Below the pieces are notes generated by a model. The model was not told the origin of the DNA. It was given only the letters and a program-made list of their open reading frames with translations, and did no database searches. Both the position numbers and the translations under genes were made by a program. From contig NZ_CP021080.1 of NCBI RefSeq assembly GCF_000802245.2, forward strand, positions 1,674,001-1,738,000: DNA of 64,000 bases, given 5' to 3'. Positions 38,338 to 46,710 of the stretch are shown in pieces (the stretch's first letter is position 1; every line of letters begins with the position of its first letter). Origin of the DNA: Streptomyces pluripotens (GTDB lineage: Bacteria > Actinomycetota > Actinomycetes > Streptomycetales > Streptomycetaceae).

Positions 38338-39342
38338 TCAGGGTCGGGTGACCGAGGAGACGGGCATCATGCCGACCGGGTCGTAGCGCACCGCCGCCCC
38401 GGGATAGGGCGCGTGGATGACCCGGCCGTTGCCCACGTACATCGCCACATGACTGGCATCGGAGCGGTAGACGACCAGGTCGCCGGGACGGGCCTGGGAG
38501 AGCGGTACCCGCCGGCCGGCGAAGCGCTGCTCCTGTGAGGTTCGCGGCAGATGGACACCGGCGTGTCCGTACGACCACTGCATCAGCCCCGAGCAGTCGA
38601 AACCCGAGGGGCCGTTGGCGCCCCACACGTAGGGCCGACCGAGGGCGGAGCGGGCAGCGGCGACGGCCGCGGCGGCACGGGCGTCGGGGGCGACCGTCGG
38701 ACCGGGCAGTTCGGGGCGGCTGGAGCGGGAGGCCCGGTTGTAGGCGGCGCGTTCGGCCACGGGCAGTGAGTTGAGCAGTTGCCGGGCCCTGGCGAGCTTC
38801 TTCTCCACGGTCCTCTTGTGGACGGCGACGGCCTTGCGGCTCTCCACCAGCTCGGCGAGCTTGCCGCCCGCCTCCGAGCGCTCCTGGACGAGTTCGCGCA
38901 TCGCGGTCCGCAGCTCCTTGAGACGGCCCGCCTGCTGGGCACCGATGCGGTCGAGGGTGGCGGCCTTGTCGAGATAGTCACGGGGGTTGTCGGAGAAGAG
39001 CAGGGCGACGGCGGGGTCGATACCGCCGGCCCGGTACTGGGCACCGGCCAGGGCACCGAGTCGCTCCCGCAGGGCGTTGACGCGCTGCTGCTGCCGGGCG
39101 ATGTGGTCCTGTGCGTCCCGTACCTCGCGGCGCAGCCTGCCGGCGCGCTCGTCGGCCTTGTCATACTCCTGGGTTGCCCGTTCGGCCTCCTGGTAGAGGC
39201 GGTCCACCTCGGCACGGGTGTCACCGTGCGGTGCTGCGTGCGCCGGCACGGCACCGAGTGCTGCGGCCGCGGCCGACAGTACGCACAGGACGGCCGCGCC
39301 CCGGTCGAATCCGGACGGTGCAAGGCGGCGATGAGAGCCCAC
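38338..39342 (-). CDS. Secreted NlpC/P60 peptidoglycan endopeptidase (C40)
   Basis: 334 residues. A signal peptide (GAAVLCVLSAAAAALGAVPA) is followed by a coiled coil of about 170 residues (AEVDRLYQEAERATQEYDKA to SLPVAERAAYN) and a C-terminal NlpC/P60 domain: GRPYVWGANGPSGFDCSGLM (nucleophile Cys), RTSQEQRFAGRRVPLSQARP, and ASHVAMYVGNGRVIHAP (catalytic His). It would cut stem peptides in the cell wall. GTG at 39342 was chosen at the start of the signal peptide. A paralogue lies immediately upstream. Confidence 0.92.
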   Translation of the reverse strand: MGSHRRLAPSGFDRGAAVLCVLSAAAAALGAVPAHAAPHGDTRAEVDRLYQEAERATQEYDKADERAGRLRREVRDAQDHIARQQQRVNALRERLGALAGAQYRAGGIDPAVALLFSDNPRDYLDKAATLDRIGAQQAGRLKELRTAMRELVQERSEAGGKLAELVESRKAVAVHKRTVEKKLARARQLLNSLPVAERAAYNRASRSSRPELPGPTVAPDARAAAAVAAARSALGRPYVWGANGPSGFDCSGLMQWSYGHAGVHLPRTSQEQRFAGRRVPLSQARPGDLVVYRSDASHVAMYVGNGRVIHAPYPGAAVRYDPVGMMPVSSVTRP

Positions 39343-39381
39343 GAGAAGCCGTGTTCCTTCCGCTGGCCTACAGGTTCCGCT

Positions 39382-39417
39382 CCCCGGCGCCGGAGACGGG
39401 AACCCCCGGCACCGGGG
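39382..39417 (-). promoter_or_regulatory. Strong leader hairpin before the NlpC/P60 gene at 38338-39342
   Basis: Arms 39382-39393 and 39406-39417 pair over 12 bp (one G-U) with a 12-nt loop. The hairpin lies close to the predicted 5' end of the transcript and about 25 nt before the ribosome-binding site. It could stabilise the mRNA, or end transcripts from the upstream paralogue. Confidence 0.5.
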
Positions 39418-39428
39418 AAACGCGGCAG

Positions 39429-39458
39429 ACAGTAGCCGTATGGAAGGACCCCGGCCAA
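39429..39458 (-). promoter_or_regulatory. Candidate promoter for the NlpC/P60 gene at 38338-39342
   Basis: On the minus strand TTGGCC (39458-39453), an 18-bp spacer and TACTGT (39434-39429) resemble a principal-sigma promoter. The predicted start is just before the leader hairpin. Prediction only. Confidence 0.4.
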
Positions 39459-39585
39459 AGACCTCTTCGGGCGACACACGGTGACGCCCCGCCGCTGACG
39501 CAGGTCATGGGCGGGACGGGGAGTAACGCGCGGCTCCGGGGATTCGCCCGTTCGGGCGCCACCGTGTCCGGGTGTTGCCCGTGTC

Positions 39586-40620
39586 TCAGACCCGGACGCC
39601 GAACTGGTACGGCATGTCGCTCATGGCCTCGTAGCGGACCACCGCACCGGTGTGCGGGGCGTGCAGCACCTGGCCGTTACCGGCGTACAGGCCCACGTGG
39701 TGCAAGTCGCCGTAGAAGAAGACCAGGTCGCCAACCTTGAGGTCACTCTGCTTGTAGATCCGGGTGCCGTAGTTGGCCTGCGCCTGCGAGGTACGCGGAA
39801 TGGAGACGCCGGCCTGCGCGTAGGCCCACGAGGTCAGGCCCGAGCAGTCGAAGGAGGACGGGCCGGAGGCACCGTAGACGTACGGCGAGCCGATCCTGCC
39901 CTGGGCGGCGGCGAAGGCGGCCGAGGCACGCCCGGAGGCGGGCGGGGCGTCGCCGAGCTGCACGCGTTGGGTGGAGGAGCGGTTGGCGCGCTGCTGCTGG
40001 GCGGCGAGCTCCTGCTTCTCCTTGGCGGTCAGGGTGTTGAGCAGCTTCTGCGCGGCGGCGAGCTTGCTCTGGACCTCCTTCTTCTTCGCCTCCAGCTCGG
40101 TGCGGGTGGCGGAGAGGTCCTTGAGTTTGTCAGCGGCCTCGGCCCGCTCCTGGGCGAGTTCGCGCTGTTTGTCCTGGATCTTCTTGAGCGCGTCGACCTG
40201 CTGACTGCTCAACTGGTCCAGCGTGGAGGCCTTGTCCAGGTAGTCGTCCGGGTTGGAGGACAGGAAGAGCTGGACCGAGGGATCGATACCCCCGGAGCGG
40301 TACTGGGCGGTGGCCAACGAGCCCAGTCCGTCGCGCAACTTGTTGAGCTCCTGCTGACCGCGGGCGACGTTGTCCTGGATCGTGGAGATTTCCTTCTGCA
40401 GCTTCTGCTGCTTCTCCTTGGCGCCGTCGAACTTCTCGGTCGCCTGTTCCGTCTGCTCGTAGAGCTTGTCGACCTTCGCCTTGACCTCGTCCTTGCTGAG
40501 CTTTTCGCTGGGCGCGGCATTGGCGGCGTTCGCGCTGAACGCGACGGCAGCGGCTGCTGCGGTGGTGAGCACGGTCACACGGGTGCGACTGGGCTGCTTG
40601 GGTCGACGGTGGGACGCCAC
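39586..40620 (-). CDS. Secreted NlpC/P60 peptidoglycan endopeptidase (C40), paralogue
   Basis: 344 residues with the same layout as its neighbour. A signal peptide (VTVLTTAAAAAVAFSANAAN) precedes a long coiled coil (SKDEVKAKVDKLYEQTEQAT onward, very Lys/Glu/Gln-rich) and the NlpC/P60 domain: GSPYVYGASGPSSFDCSGLT, IPRTSQAQANYGTR, and LHHVGLYAGNGQVLHAP. The coiled coils align (KVDKLYEQ versus EVDRLYQE; YRSGGIDPSVQLFLSSNPDDYLDKAS versus YRAGGIDPAVALLFSDNP), so the two are tandem duplicates or old paralogues. GTG at 40620 follows AAGGAG. A TTGAAC/TAGGGT promoter lies 54-83 bp upstream. Confidence 0.93.
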   Translation of the reverse strand: MASHRRPKQPSRTRVTVLTTAAAAAVAFSANAANAAPSEKLSKDEVKAKVDKLYEQTEQATEKFDGAKEKQQKLQKEISTIQDNVARGQQELNKLRDGLGSLATAQYRSGGIDPSVQLFLSSNPDDYLDKASTLDQLSSQQVDALKKIQDKQRELAQERAEAADKLKDLSATRTELEAKKKEVQSKLAAAQKLLNTLTAKEKQELAAQQQRANRSSTQRVQLGDAPPASGRASAAFAAAQGRIGSPYVYGASGPSSFDCSGLTSWAYAQAGVSIPRTSQAQANYGTRIYKQSDLKVGDLVFFYGDLHHVGLYAGNGQVLHAPHTGAVVRYEAMSDMPYQFGVRV

Positions 40621-40673
40621 GGAGGACGAACTCCTTCTTGTGAGTGATCACCCGTTCGGAGGTTCGACGCCAG

Positions 40674-40703
40674 ACCCTAGTGACCCAGTTGTGATCAGTT
40701 CAA
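40674..40703 (-). promoter_or_regulatory. Candidate promoter for the NlpC/P60 gene at 39586-40620
   Basis: On the minus strand TTGAAC (40703-40698), an 18-bp spacer and TAGGGT (40679-40674) match the HrdB-type consensus TTGACA/TAGGAT well. The start codon is about 50 bp downstream. Confidence 0.55.
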
Positions 40704-40832
40704 ATCCTCTGGGCAAAAAACCCTGTGACGCAAGGCATTCTTTGCACTCAACTCACTTGCAGTGAGACGCGATTGACTTTACGTTGCGCGACGTTACGGT
40801 CAAATCGGGCATTGAGTGGTCCAGTTGAACCT

Positions 40833-42176
40833 TCAGGTCAGTCGCTTGAGAAGTACCGCAGAAGCGACGGGTCGGGCTCCTGCCCTGGCGACCCCGTCGG
40901 CCACCTCGCGGTCGGTGGAGACGACGATGACCGGACGCCCCGGCGGCTCCGCGCGCACAAGCTGGCGGATCAGTTCGTCGGCCGTGACTCCCGGCTTGGA
41001 GAACAGCACCCGGACCCCACGCGGCGGTGCCAGCAGCACCGGTGCGGCCAGTTCGGCGCCGTCGAAGACGCACGTCACCTCGGCGCCGGTCTGCGCGGCG
41101 AGCGCGGAGAGCTGGCCCAGCAGCCGCAGCCGCTGCTTCTCCAGCGGCATCTGGGGATAGCCGGTCTTGGTGACGTTGTAGCCGTCGACGACCAGATGCG
41201 CCTGCGGCAGCGCGAGCAACTGGTCGATGATGGCCGGATCGTTCTCGGACAGGGCACGCGCAGCGACGTCCTTGGGAGTCATCCGGCCGGGCTCCACCGC
41301 GTCCACGGTCTCGGCGGGGCGCACGGACACGGGTGGCAACGCGAGTTCGCGCCTGAGGCCCTGGGTCGCGTCCAACAACGTGTCGAGGAGCAGCCGCACC
41401 CTCATGTCCTCCACACTGCGCCCCTCCCGGGCGGCCCGGCGAGTGGCCTCCAGTGCGGCCTCGGCCTCCCCCAGACGGGCCTTGAGCCGCCGGGACTCGC
41501 TCTCGGCGGCCGACAGCTGCGTGTGGGCCTCGGCGCGCACGGCGTCGATCTCTCCGCTCGCCTTGCGCAGCGCGGCCTCGCCCCGCTTGACGTCGCTCAG
41601 CGCGGCACGGAGTTTGCGGTGCAGCGATTCCGCTTCCTTCTTCGCCGACTCCAGCTCCGCGCGCAGCCGTTCGGTCTCGGTGCGGGTGTGGTCGCGGGCC
41701 TGGGCCAGCTCGGCCCGCAGCCGCTGCAGCTCGGCCCGGTTCTCCTCCTCCGCCCGCTCCGCATCCGCGCGCTGAGCCTCCTCACCGGCCGCGGTAACCA
41801 GTTTCACCCAGCCCGCAGGGCGCAGCACATAGGCCGCGGCCGCCACATCGAGCGGGTCCGCGGCCGGGGGCGGGGATCCGGAGTCGAGGGCGCCGGCAAG
41901 TTCCGCCTGGGCCTCTCTGAACTTCTCCCCGATCCGCTGCCGGAACAGCGCATCGGTCTCCAGCGCCGCCGCCATCGCGTTCCCGGCGAACTTCGCCCGG
42001 CGACTGGGAGTGAACCGGGCATACTGCCTGAGCTGGGCGGGCAGTTCCGCCACGGTCAGTCCACCGAAGCCGTCCGAGACGATCTGCACGACCCGACGGC
42101 GCACACCGTCGGGCAGCGGACGGTCAAGCACCTCAGCGGTGCCGTCTTCCGGCCCCCCGCCTGTGGTCTCCACCAT
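40833..42176 (-). CDS. NYN-domain protein with long coiled coil (putative RNase-like)
   Basis: 447 residues. The N-terminal ~130 residues are helical (VLDRPLPDGVRRRVVQIVSD, ARFTPSRRAKFAGNAMAAAL). A coiled coil of about 130 residues follows (EEENRAELQRLRAELAQARD to LEATRRAAREG). The C-terminal ~175 residues are a NYN/PIN-like domain: AHLVVDGYNVTKTGYPQMPL (first Asp), EVTCVFDGAELAAP, and VIVVSTDREVADGVARAGAR. It matches the YacP/NYN group of predicted metal-dependent RNases. The zinc ribbon gene is 44 bp upstream on the same strand, a likely operon partner. Confidence 0.85.
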   Translation of the reverse strand: MVETTGGGPEDGTAEVLDRPLPDGVRRRVVQIVSDGFGGLTVAELPAQLRQYARFTPSRRAKFAGNAMAAALETDALFRQRIGEKFREAQAELAGALDSGSPPPAADPLDVAAAAYVLRPAGWVKLVTAAGEEAQRADAERAEEENRAELQRLRAELAQARDHTRTETERLRAELESAKKEAESLHRKLRAALSDVKRGEAALRKASGEIDAVRAEAHTQLSAAESESRRLKARLGEAEAALEATRRAAREGRSVEDMRVRLLLDTLLDATQGLRRELALPPVSVRPAETVDAVEPGRMTPKDVAARALSENDPAIIDQLLALPQAHLVVDGYNVTKTGYPQMPLEKQRLRLLGQLSALAAQTGAEVTCVFDGAELAAPVLLAPPRGVRVLFSKPGVTADELIRQLVRAEPPGRPVIVVSTDREVADGVARAGARPVASAVLLKRLT

Positions 42177-42220
42177 CCGTCACACCCCAATACCGAGAGA
42201 GCCTCTCCGGGCCGCTCCGC

Positions 42221-42460
42221 TCAGGAGCCGGCGCCCGGCCTGTCCACGAGTTCCACCTGGTCCACAGCGTTACACCAGCGGCACCGCACCGACTCGATGG
42301 TCTCACTGACCACCTCGCGCTCCTCCACCGTCGGCTCACCGGCCAGATCGAGGTGCACGTACTCGACGACCTTCGACGAGCGGGTCACGTCGAACCGGGT
42401 GAGGTTGCCGCACAGGGTGCAGCGCCATCGCGTCGTGGCGGTCGGCAGGGGAACCGTCAT
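42221..42460 (-). CDS. Small zinc-ribbon protein
   Basis: 79 residues. Two CxxC knuckles, RWRCTLCGNLTRFDV and VRCRWCNAVDQVELV, suggest a structural zinc ribbon. ATG at 42460 was chosen because it begins the conserved MTVPLPTATTRWRC stretch. It is 44 bp upstream of the NYN gene. It may bind nucleic acid or protein; nothing more specific can be said. Confidence 0.8.
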   Translation of the reverse strand: MTVPLPTATTRWRCTLCGNLTRFDVTRSSKVVEYVHLDLAGEPTVEEREVVSETIESVRCRWCNAVDQVELVDRPGAGS

Positions 42461-42615
42461 CGTGGCTGTCAGCTTCCTTCTCGTCCTCGTCCGCGCCGCC
42501 GGCCGACGCGTGTGTGGCACGTAACCCTACGGCCTGGTGGGCATTGGCCGCCCGTCCGTCCGCAGCGGCGAGGCGATCTGTTGGCATGCGTCCCGTTACG
42601 TCATGCTCTGTAGCC

Positions 42616-43359
42616 ATGATCAGTACCTGGAGCACAGCGGCCGGCAGGACCCTCAGAGCGGTCCGGGGCACCTCGGCACCGATGACGTACGGCCTCATCG
42701 CCCTGTGCTGCCTGATCTTCGTCCTGGGCCCTGCCTCCGGTCTCACCCCCGAGTACGGCACCGGGGACGCGCTGCTCGCCGCGCAGCGCACGTACTTCCG
42801 CCGCTGGGGTGTGATCCCGGCCGAGCTCTTCCACGGACCCGCCCGGGCGGTACTGACCCCAGCCACCGCCCTGTTCGTGCACGGCAGCTGGATGCATCTG
42901 CTCGGCAACATGCTCTTCCTCTCCGTCTTCGGGACGATGACCGAGGAACGGATGGGCCGGGTGGCGTTCTCCCTCTTCTACGTCGGCTGCGGCTATCTGG
43001 CCCTGCTCGGCTACGCGATCGCCAACACCACCTCCGAGCAGTCCCTGGTGGGCGCGTCCGGAGCCGTCTCGGCGGTCCTCGGCGCGTTCCTCTACCTGTT
43101 CCCCCGCGCCCGGGTGACCAGTCTCGTGCCGTTCCTGTTCTTCCTGCCGCTGCGGTTCCCGGCGTGGGTGGTCCTGCCTCTGTGGGCGGCCGTGCAGTGG
43201 CTCGCGGCCGGCCGCGCCACGGCGGGCCCCGCCGTGGCCTACCTCGCCCACCTGGTCGGCTTCGGCCTCGGCTTCGGCTACGCGTGGGTGCGCCACGGCC
43301 GTGGGACTAGAGTGAACTCCGCCCCAGCTCCGGCACCCGAGGGAGAGAACCAGTCGTGA
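42616..43359 (+). CDS. Rhomboid-family intramembrane serine protease
   Basis: 247 residues with about six transmembrane helices. The nucleophile motif is LVGASGAVSAVLGAFLYL (GxSG) and the catalytic His is in AVAYLAHLVGFGLGFGY. The loop-1 region FVHGSWMHLLGNMLFLSVFG (HxxWxHLxxNM) is also canonical. ATG at 42616 has no clear ribosome-binding site. The stop overlaps the Lrp-type gene start by 4 bp (GTGA), showing coupling. Substrates are unknown. Confidence 0.9.
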   Translation: MISTWSTAAGRTLRAVRGTSAPMTYGLIALCCLIFVLGPASGLTPEYGTGDALLAAQRTYFRRWGVIPAELFHGPARAVLTPATALFVHGSWMHLLGNMLFLSVFGTMTEERMGRVAFSLFYVGCGYLALLGYAIANTTSEQSLVGASGAVSAVLGAFLYLFPRARVTSLVPFLFFLPLRFPAWVVLPLWAAVQWLAAGRATAGPAVAYLAHLVGFGLGFGYAWVRHGRGTRVNSAPAPAPEGENQS

Positions 43360-43637
43360 TCACCGCGATCGTCCTGATCAAGACCAGCGTGGACCGGATC
43401 CCCGAGATCGCGGAGCAGATCGCCGCGCTGGAGAACGTCAGCGAGGTCTTCTCGGTCACCGGCACCTACGACCTGATCGCCATGGTCAGGGTCGGCCGGC
43501 ACGACGACCTGGCTGAGGTCATCCCCGGCCGGATCAGCAAGATCCCGGGCGTGGAGGCGACGGACACGCACGTCGCCTTCCGCACCTACTCCCAGCACGA
43601 CCTGGAGGCCGCCTTCGCGATCGGCCTCGACAACTGA
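43356..43637 (+). CDS. Stand-alone Lrp/AsnC ligand-binding (RAM) domain protein
   Basis: 93 residues, GTG start. It consists only of the effector domain of Lrp/AsnC regulators (AIVLIKTSVDRIPEIAEQIA, SEVFSVTGTYDLIAMVRV, IPGVEATDTHVAFRTYSQHD) with no DNA-binding domain. Such RAM-only proteins are thought to bind amino acids or modulate full-length Lrp proteins. It is translationally coupled to the rhomboid protease. Confidence 0.9.
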   Translation: MITAIVLIKTSVDRIPEIAEQIAALENVSEVFSVTGTYDLIAMVRVGRHDDLAEVIPGRISKIPGVEATDTHVAFRTYSQHDLEAAFAIGLDN

Positions 43638-43704
43638 CCGACGGCAGCCTGCGAAGCCGCGAAGCGCCGCTTCCCTGCCCCTGGGCGGTCTGGCGGGACC
43701 GGCT

Positions 43705-45075
43705 TCAGACCGCCGGGACGCAGCGGCCGTCCTGAGTGCGGTACTGCCACCTGGTCCCCTCCCGGACGAGTTCCCGCACCGCGTCCACGAACCGCACCAC
43801 GTGCTCGTCCGGGGTGCCCGCGCCGAAGCTCACGCGGATGGCGTTGAGGGACTTCCCGCCCGAAGCCGCCGCCGGCGCCCCGCACCCGCCCGGGGTCTGC
43901 GGGTCGCCGCCCAGCAGGGTGCGCACCAGCGGATGCGCACAGAAGAGGCCGTCGCGGACACCGATGCCGTACTCGGCGGAGAGGGCGGCGGCGAGGTGCG
44001 CACTGCTCCAGCCCGCCACGACGAAGGAGATGACACCGACGCGCGGCGCGTCGTCACCGAAGAGGGAGAGGATCCGCACCTCGGGAATCTGGGCGAGACC
44101 CTCGCTCACGGTCCGGATCAGGTGCTGCTCTCGGGCGACCAGGGTGTCCCAACCGGTCTCGGTGAGCGCCTTGCACGCGGAGGCGATGGAGTGGGCGCCG
44201 ATGACGTTCGGGGAGCCGGCCTCGTGCCGGGCGGCGTTTTCGTGCCACTCCACATCCACCGTCCCCTCACTGCTCCGGGTCACGCTGCGGCTGGCTCCGC
44301 CGCCCGCCAGGTACGGCTCGGCCGCCCGCAGCCAGTCGGCACGGCCGGCCAGCACACCACAGCCGAAGGGGGCGTACAGCTTGTGTCCGGAGAAGGCGAC
44401 CCAGTCCACGTCCAGGTCGGTGACGTCCACCGGATGGTGTGGGGCGAGCTGGGCAGCGTCCAGGACGATCCGGGCGCCGTGGGCGTGTGCGGCAGCGGCC
44501 AGTTGGCGCACCGGCCACAGCTCACCGGTGACGTTGGAGGCGCCGGTGACGCAGACCAGGGCGGGGCCTCCGCAGTCCCGGTCGGCGAGCGCCCGTTCCA
44601 AGGTCTCGACGGCCTGCCGAGGGGTGCGCGGGGCGTCGAGGCAGGTGACTCGGGCGTCCCGCCAGGGCAGCAGCGAGGCGTGGTGCTCGGTCTCGAAGAC
44701 GAAGACCTGACAGCCGGCCGGGAGGGCACGGGCCAGCAGGTTCAGGGAGTCGGTGGTCGACCGGGTGAAGACCACCTGGTCCTCCGCACGGCAGCCGAGG
44801 AACCCGGCGACCGTCCTGCGGGCGTTCTCGAAGAGTTCGGTGGAGAGCTGCGAGAGGTAGCCGGCACCGCGGTGGACACTGCCGTAGTAGGGCGCGTAGG
44901 CCGCCACGTCGTCCCAGACGCGCTGCAGGGCGGGTGCGCTGGCCGCGTAGTCCAGCGCGGCGTAGGTGACTTCGCCACCCGTCACCAGCGGGACGGTGAC
45001 GTCCCTTCCCAGAACGGGCAGCAGCCCCGAGGTGTCACGGCATGCGGTCGGGTCGGCGGCGATGGCAACAGACAT
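43705..45075 (-). CDS. Class V aminotransferase, cysteine desulfurase-like, SAM-IV regulated
   Basis: 456 residues. A PLP fold type I enzyme: LDYAASAPALQRVWD, AEDQVVFTRSTTDSLNLLAR, HHASLLPWR, and the PLP-lysine site DWVAFSGHKLYAPFGCGVL. ARIVLDAAQLAPHHP carries the PLP-contacting Asp. It resembles SufS/CsdA-type desulfurases but has FCAHPLVRTLLGG in place of the usual active Cys loop (SxHxCA-like). A SAM-IV riboswitch lies in its leader, which points to sulfur amino acid metabolism. ATG at 45075 chosen; 220 nt of leader separate it from the aptamer. The precise reaction is unproven. Confidence 0.87.
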   Translation of the reverse strand: MSVAIAADPTACRDTSGLLPVLGRDVTVPLVTGGEVTYAALDYAASAPALQRVWDDVAAYAPYYGSVHRGAGYLSQLSTELFENARRTVAGFLGCRAEDQVVFTRSTTDSLNLLARALPAGCQVFVFETEHHASLLPWRDARVTCLDAPRTPRQAVETLERALADRDCGGPALVCVTGASNVTGELWPVRQLAAAAHAHGARIVLDAAQLAPHHPVDVTDLDVDWVAFSGHKLYAPFGCGVLAGRADWLRAAEPYLAGGGASRSVTRSSEGTVDVEWHENAARHEAGSPNVIGAHSIASACKALTETGWDTLVAREQHLIRTVSEGLAQIPEVRILSLFGDDAPRVGVISFVVAGWSSAHLAAALSAEYGIGVRDGLFCAHPLVRTLLGGDPQTPGGCGAPAAASGGKSLNAIRVSFGAGTPDEHVVRFVDAVRELVREGTRWQYRTQDGRCVPAV

Positions 45076-45218
45076 GGCTGAACTCCCGTGAGACAGGACC
45101 AAGGACCGCGCGAGCGGATGCGGCTCCAGCGCGGAGGAGGATGACAGAGGTGTGCGGAGGCGGGGCTCAGCGGCCCTATCGCATTCGCTTGCTCACGGAA
45201 GGCTCCCTCGAACGACCA

Positions 45219-45261
45219 GGACCCCTGGCCCCACGCCCGTTCTCCGGCGTGTGAGGGGTCC
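45219..45261 (-). promoter_or_regulatory. Hairpin after the SAM-IV aptamer, probable expression platform
   Basis: GGACCCCT (45219-45226) pairs with AGGGGTCC (45254-45261), with an inner CACGCC/GGCGTG helix. On the minus strand it follows the aptamer directly. It has no clear U-tract. It may be a terminator or an alternative structure. Confidence 0.5.
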
Positions 45262-45375
45262 GCGCTTGCCGTAGACCTCGCTGCCTACGACCTGGTCTTC
45301 ACCCGGGGCACCCCGCCACGGACGGAGGGTTGCCGGACAGCCGGCCGGGGCCGCATGGCTGTCGCTCATGACCTG
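45262..45375 (-). ncRNA. SAM-IV riboswitch
   Basis: On the minus strand, GGTCATGAGC begins the element, followed by a variable hairpin, GGCAACCCTCC, and GGGGTGCCCCGGGTGAAGACC (core at 45294-45373). This pattern is that of the actinobacterial S-adenosylmethionine riboswitch SAM-IV. A downstream segment (GTAGGCAGCG... to about 45262) fits its peripheral helices. It lies about 220 nt before the class V aminotransferase. High SAM is expected to lower expression. Confidence 0.85.
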
Positions 45376-45457
45376 GTTCAACATCCTGCCACAGGACCTC
45401 GGACGCGCAAGGTGCGGTCCGTATCGTGGACCGCACCCTGCGTCACTCTCCCCGGGA

Positions 45458-46522
45458 TCAGGTGGTGCTCGCCGCCACCCACCGCTCCAGCGTCCGCTTC
45501 GCCGCCCCCGTGTCGATCGACTCCGCGGCCTTGGCCATGCCGGCCCGGAGCTGCTCGGCCAGCGGGGCGTCCGTCGGCTCCAGAGCCGCCAGGGCCGCCG
45601 CGGAGTTCAGCAGCACGGCATCCCGGACGGCGCCCGTCTCGCCGTCCAGCAAACGGCGCGCGACCTCCGCGTTGTGGGCCGCGTCGGCCCCACGCAGGGC
45701 ATCCAGGGGAACCAGCCCGAGGCCGACGTCCCGTGGGTCGAAGACCTCCTCCGTGACCTTTCCGTCGCGGACCACCCACACCCGCGAGGTTGCGGTGACG
45801 GTCAACTCGTCCAGGCCGTCGTCGCCCCGGAAGACCAGCGCGGAGTTGCCGCGCTCGGCCAGGACACCGGCCACGATCGGCGCCATGCGCGGGTCGGCGA
45901 CCCCGACGGCCTGGGCCTGCACCTTGGCCGGGTTGGTCAGCGGACCGAGCACGTTGAAGGTCGTGCGGATGCCCAACTGGCTGCGAGCCGGGGCGACGTG
46001 ACGCAGCGATGGGTGGAACTTCACCGCGAAGCAGATGGTGATACCCGCTTCTTCGGCGACCTCGGCGACGCGCCGCGGGGTCAGATTCAGATTGATACCG
46101 AGCTTCTCCAGGACGTCGGAGGACCCGGAGGCGGAGGAAGCGGCCCGGTTGCCGTGCTTGACGACCTTCGCGCCGGTACCCGCGACGACGATCGCGGACA
46201 TCGTGGAGATGTTCACCGTCTTGGCACCGTCACCGCCGGTACCGACGATGTCCACGGCCGGGCCAGGTACCTCGATGACATTGGCGTGCGCATACATCGT
46301 GCGGACCAGCCCGGAGATCTCCTGGACCGTCTCGCCCTTGGCCCGCAGCGCCACCATGAAACCGGCGATCTGCGCGTCGGTCGCCTCGCCGCGCATGATC
46401 AGGTCCATCGCCCACGCGGTGTCGTCGGCGGACAGGTCGCGGCCCTCCAGCAGGCCGTTCAGCAGGGCGGGCCAGGAGCGGCCCGCCGCGGTGTCGCCTC
46501 CAGCGGGGGTCACAGCGCTCAT
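45458..46522 (-). CDS. trpD: Anthranilate phosphoribosyltransferase
   Basis: 354 residues. The second committed step of tryptophan synthesis. Motifs: [20 protein letters not shown] (PRPP loop), [39 protein letters not shown] and [20 protein letters not shown] at 46522 follows TAGGAGCGG. It lies alone between the SAM-IV element and the qcr operon, away from trpEG (about 28 kb), the scattered arrangement typical of Streptomyces. Confidence 0.95.
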   Translation of the reverse strand: MSAVTPAGGDTAAGRSWPALLNGLLEGRDLSADDTAWAMDLIMRGEATDAQIAGFMVALRAKGETVQEISGLVRTMYAHANVIEVPGPAVDIVGTGGDGAKTVNISTMSAIVVAGTGAKVVKHGNRAASSASGSSDVLEKLGINLNLTPRRVAEVAEEAGITICFAVKFHPSLRHVAPARSQLGIRTTFNVLGPLTNPAKVQAQAVGVADPRMAPIVAGVLAERGNSALVFRGDDGLDELTVTATSRVWVVRDGKVTEEVFDPRDVGLGLVPLDALRGADAAHNAEVARRLLDGETGAVRDAVLLNSAAALAALEPTDAPLAEQLRAGMAKAAESIDTGAAKRTLERWVAASTT

Positions 46523-46647
46523 CAGCCGCTCCTAGAGAGTGCGACCCGTACGGAACGTACGGGAAGTGCGAATAGGTCAAAGAAGGTACTGGTACGGATT
46601 CCTGCGGAGTCGTACAGAGCCGTACACCCACCCTATCCACCCACCGG

Positions 46648-46694
46648 CACGGCGAAGGGCCCCGTCCGCAACCCGGACGGGGCCCTTCGCCGTG
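46648..46694 (-). terminator. Strong terminator after the qcr operon
   Basis: A perfect 21-bp stem (46648-46668 with 46674-46694) and a 5-nt loop lie 17 bp beyond the qcrB stop. It isolates qcrB from trpD, whose start is at 46522. Confidence 0.9.
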
Positions 46695-46710
46695 GCGTGG
46701 CGACGCGGGA

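Noticed and set aside
39343..39585. Possible c-di-AMP (ydaO) riboswitch before the NlpC/P60 gene
   Set aside because: This class often precedes such genes in actinobacteria, but I could not find the conserved core motifs. Only a simple hairpin is visible.
45193..45384. Short minus-strand open frame across the SAM-IV region
   Set aside because: Its sequence is the riboswitch itself; no start signal or conserved protein.
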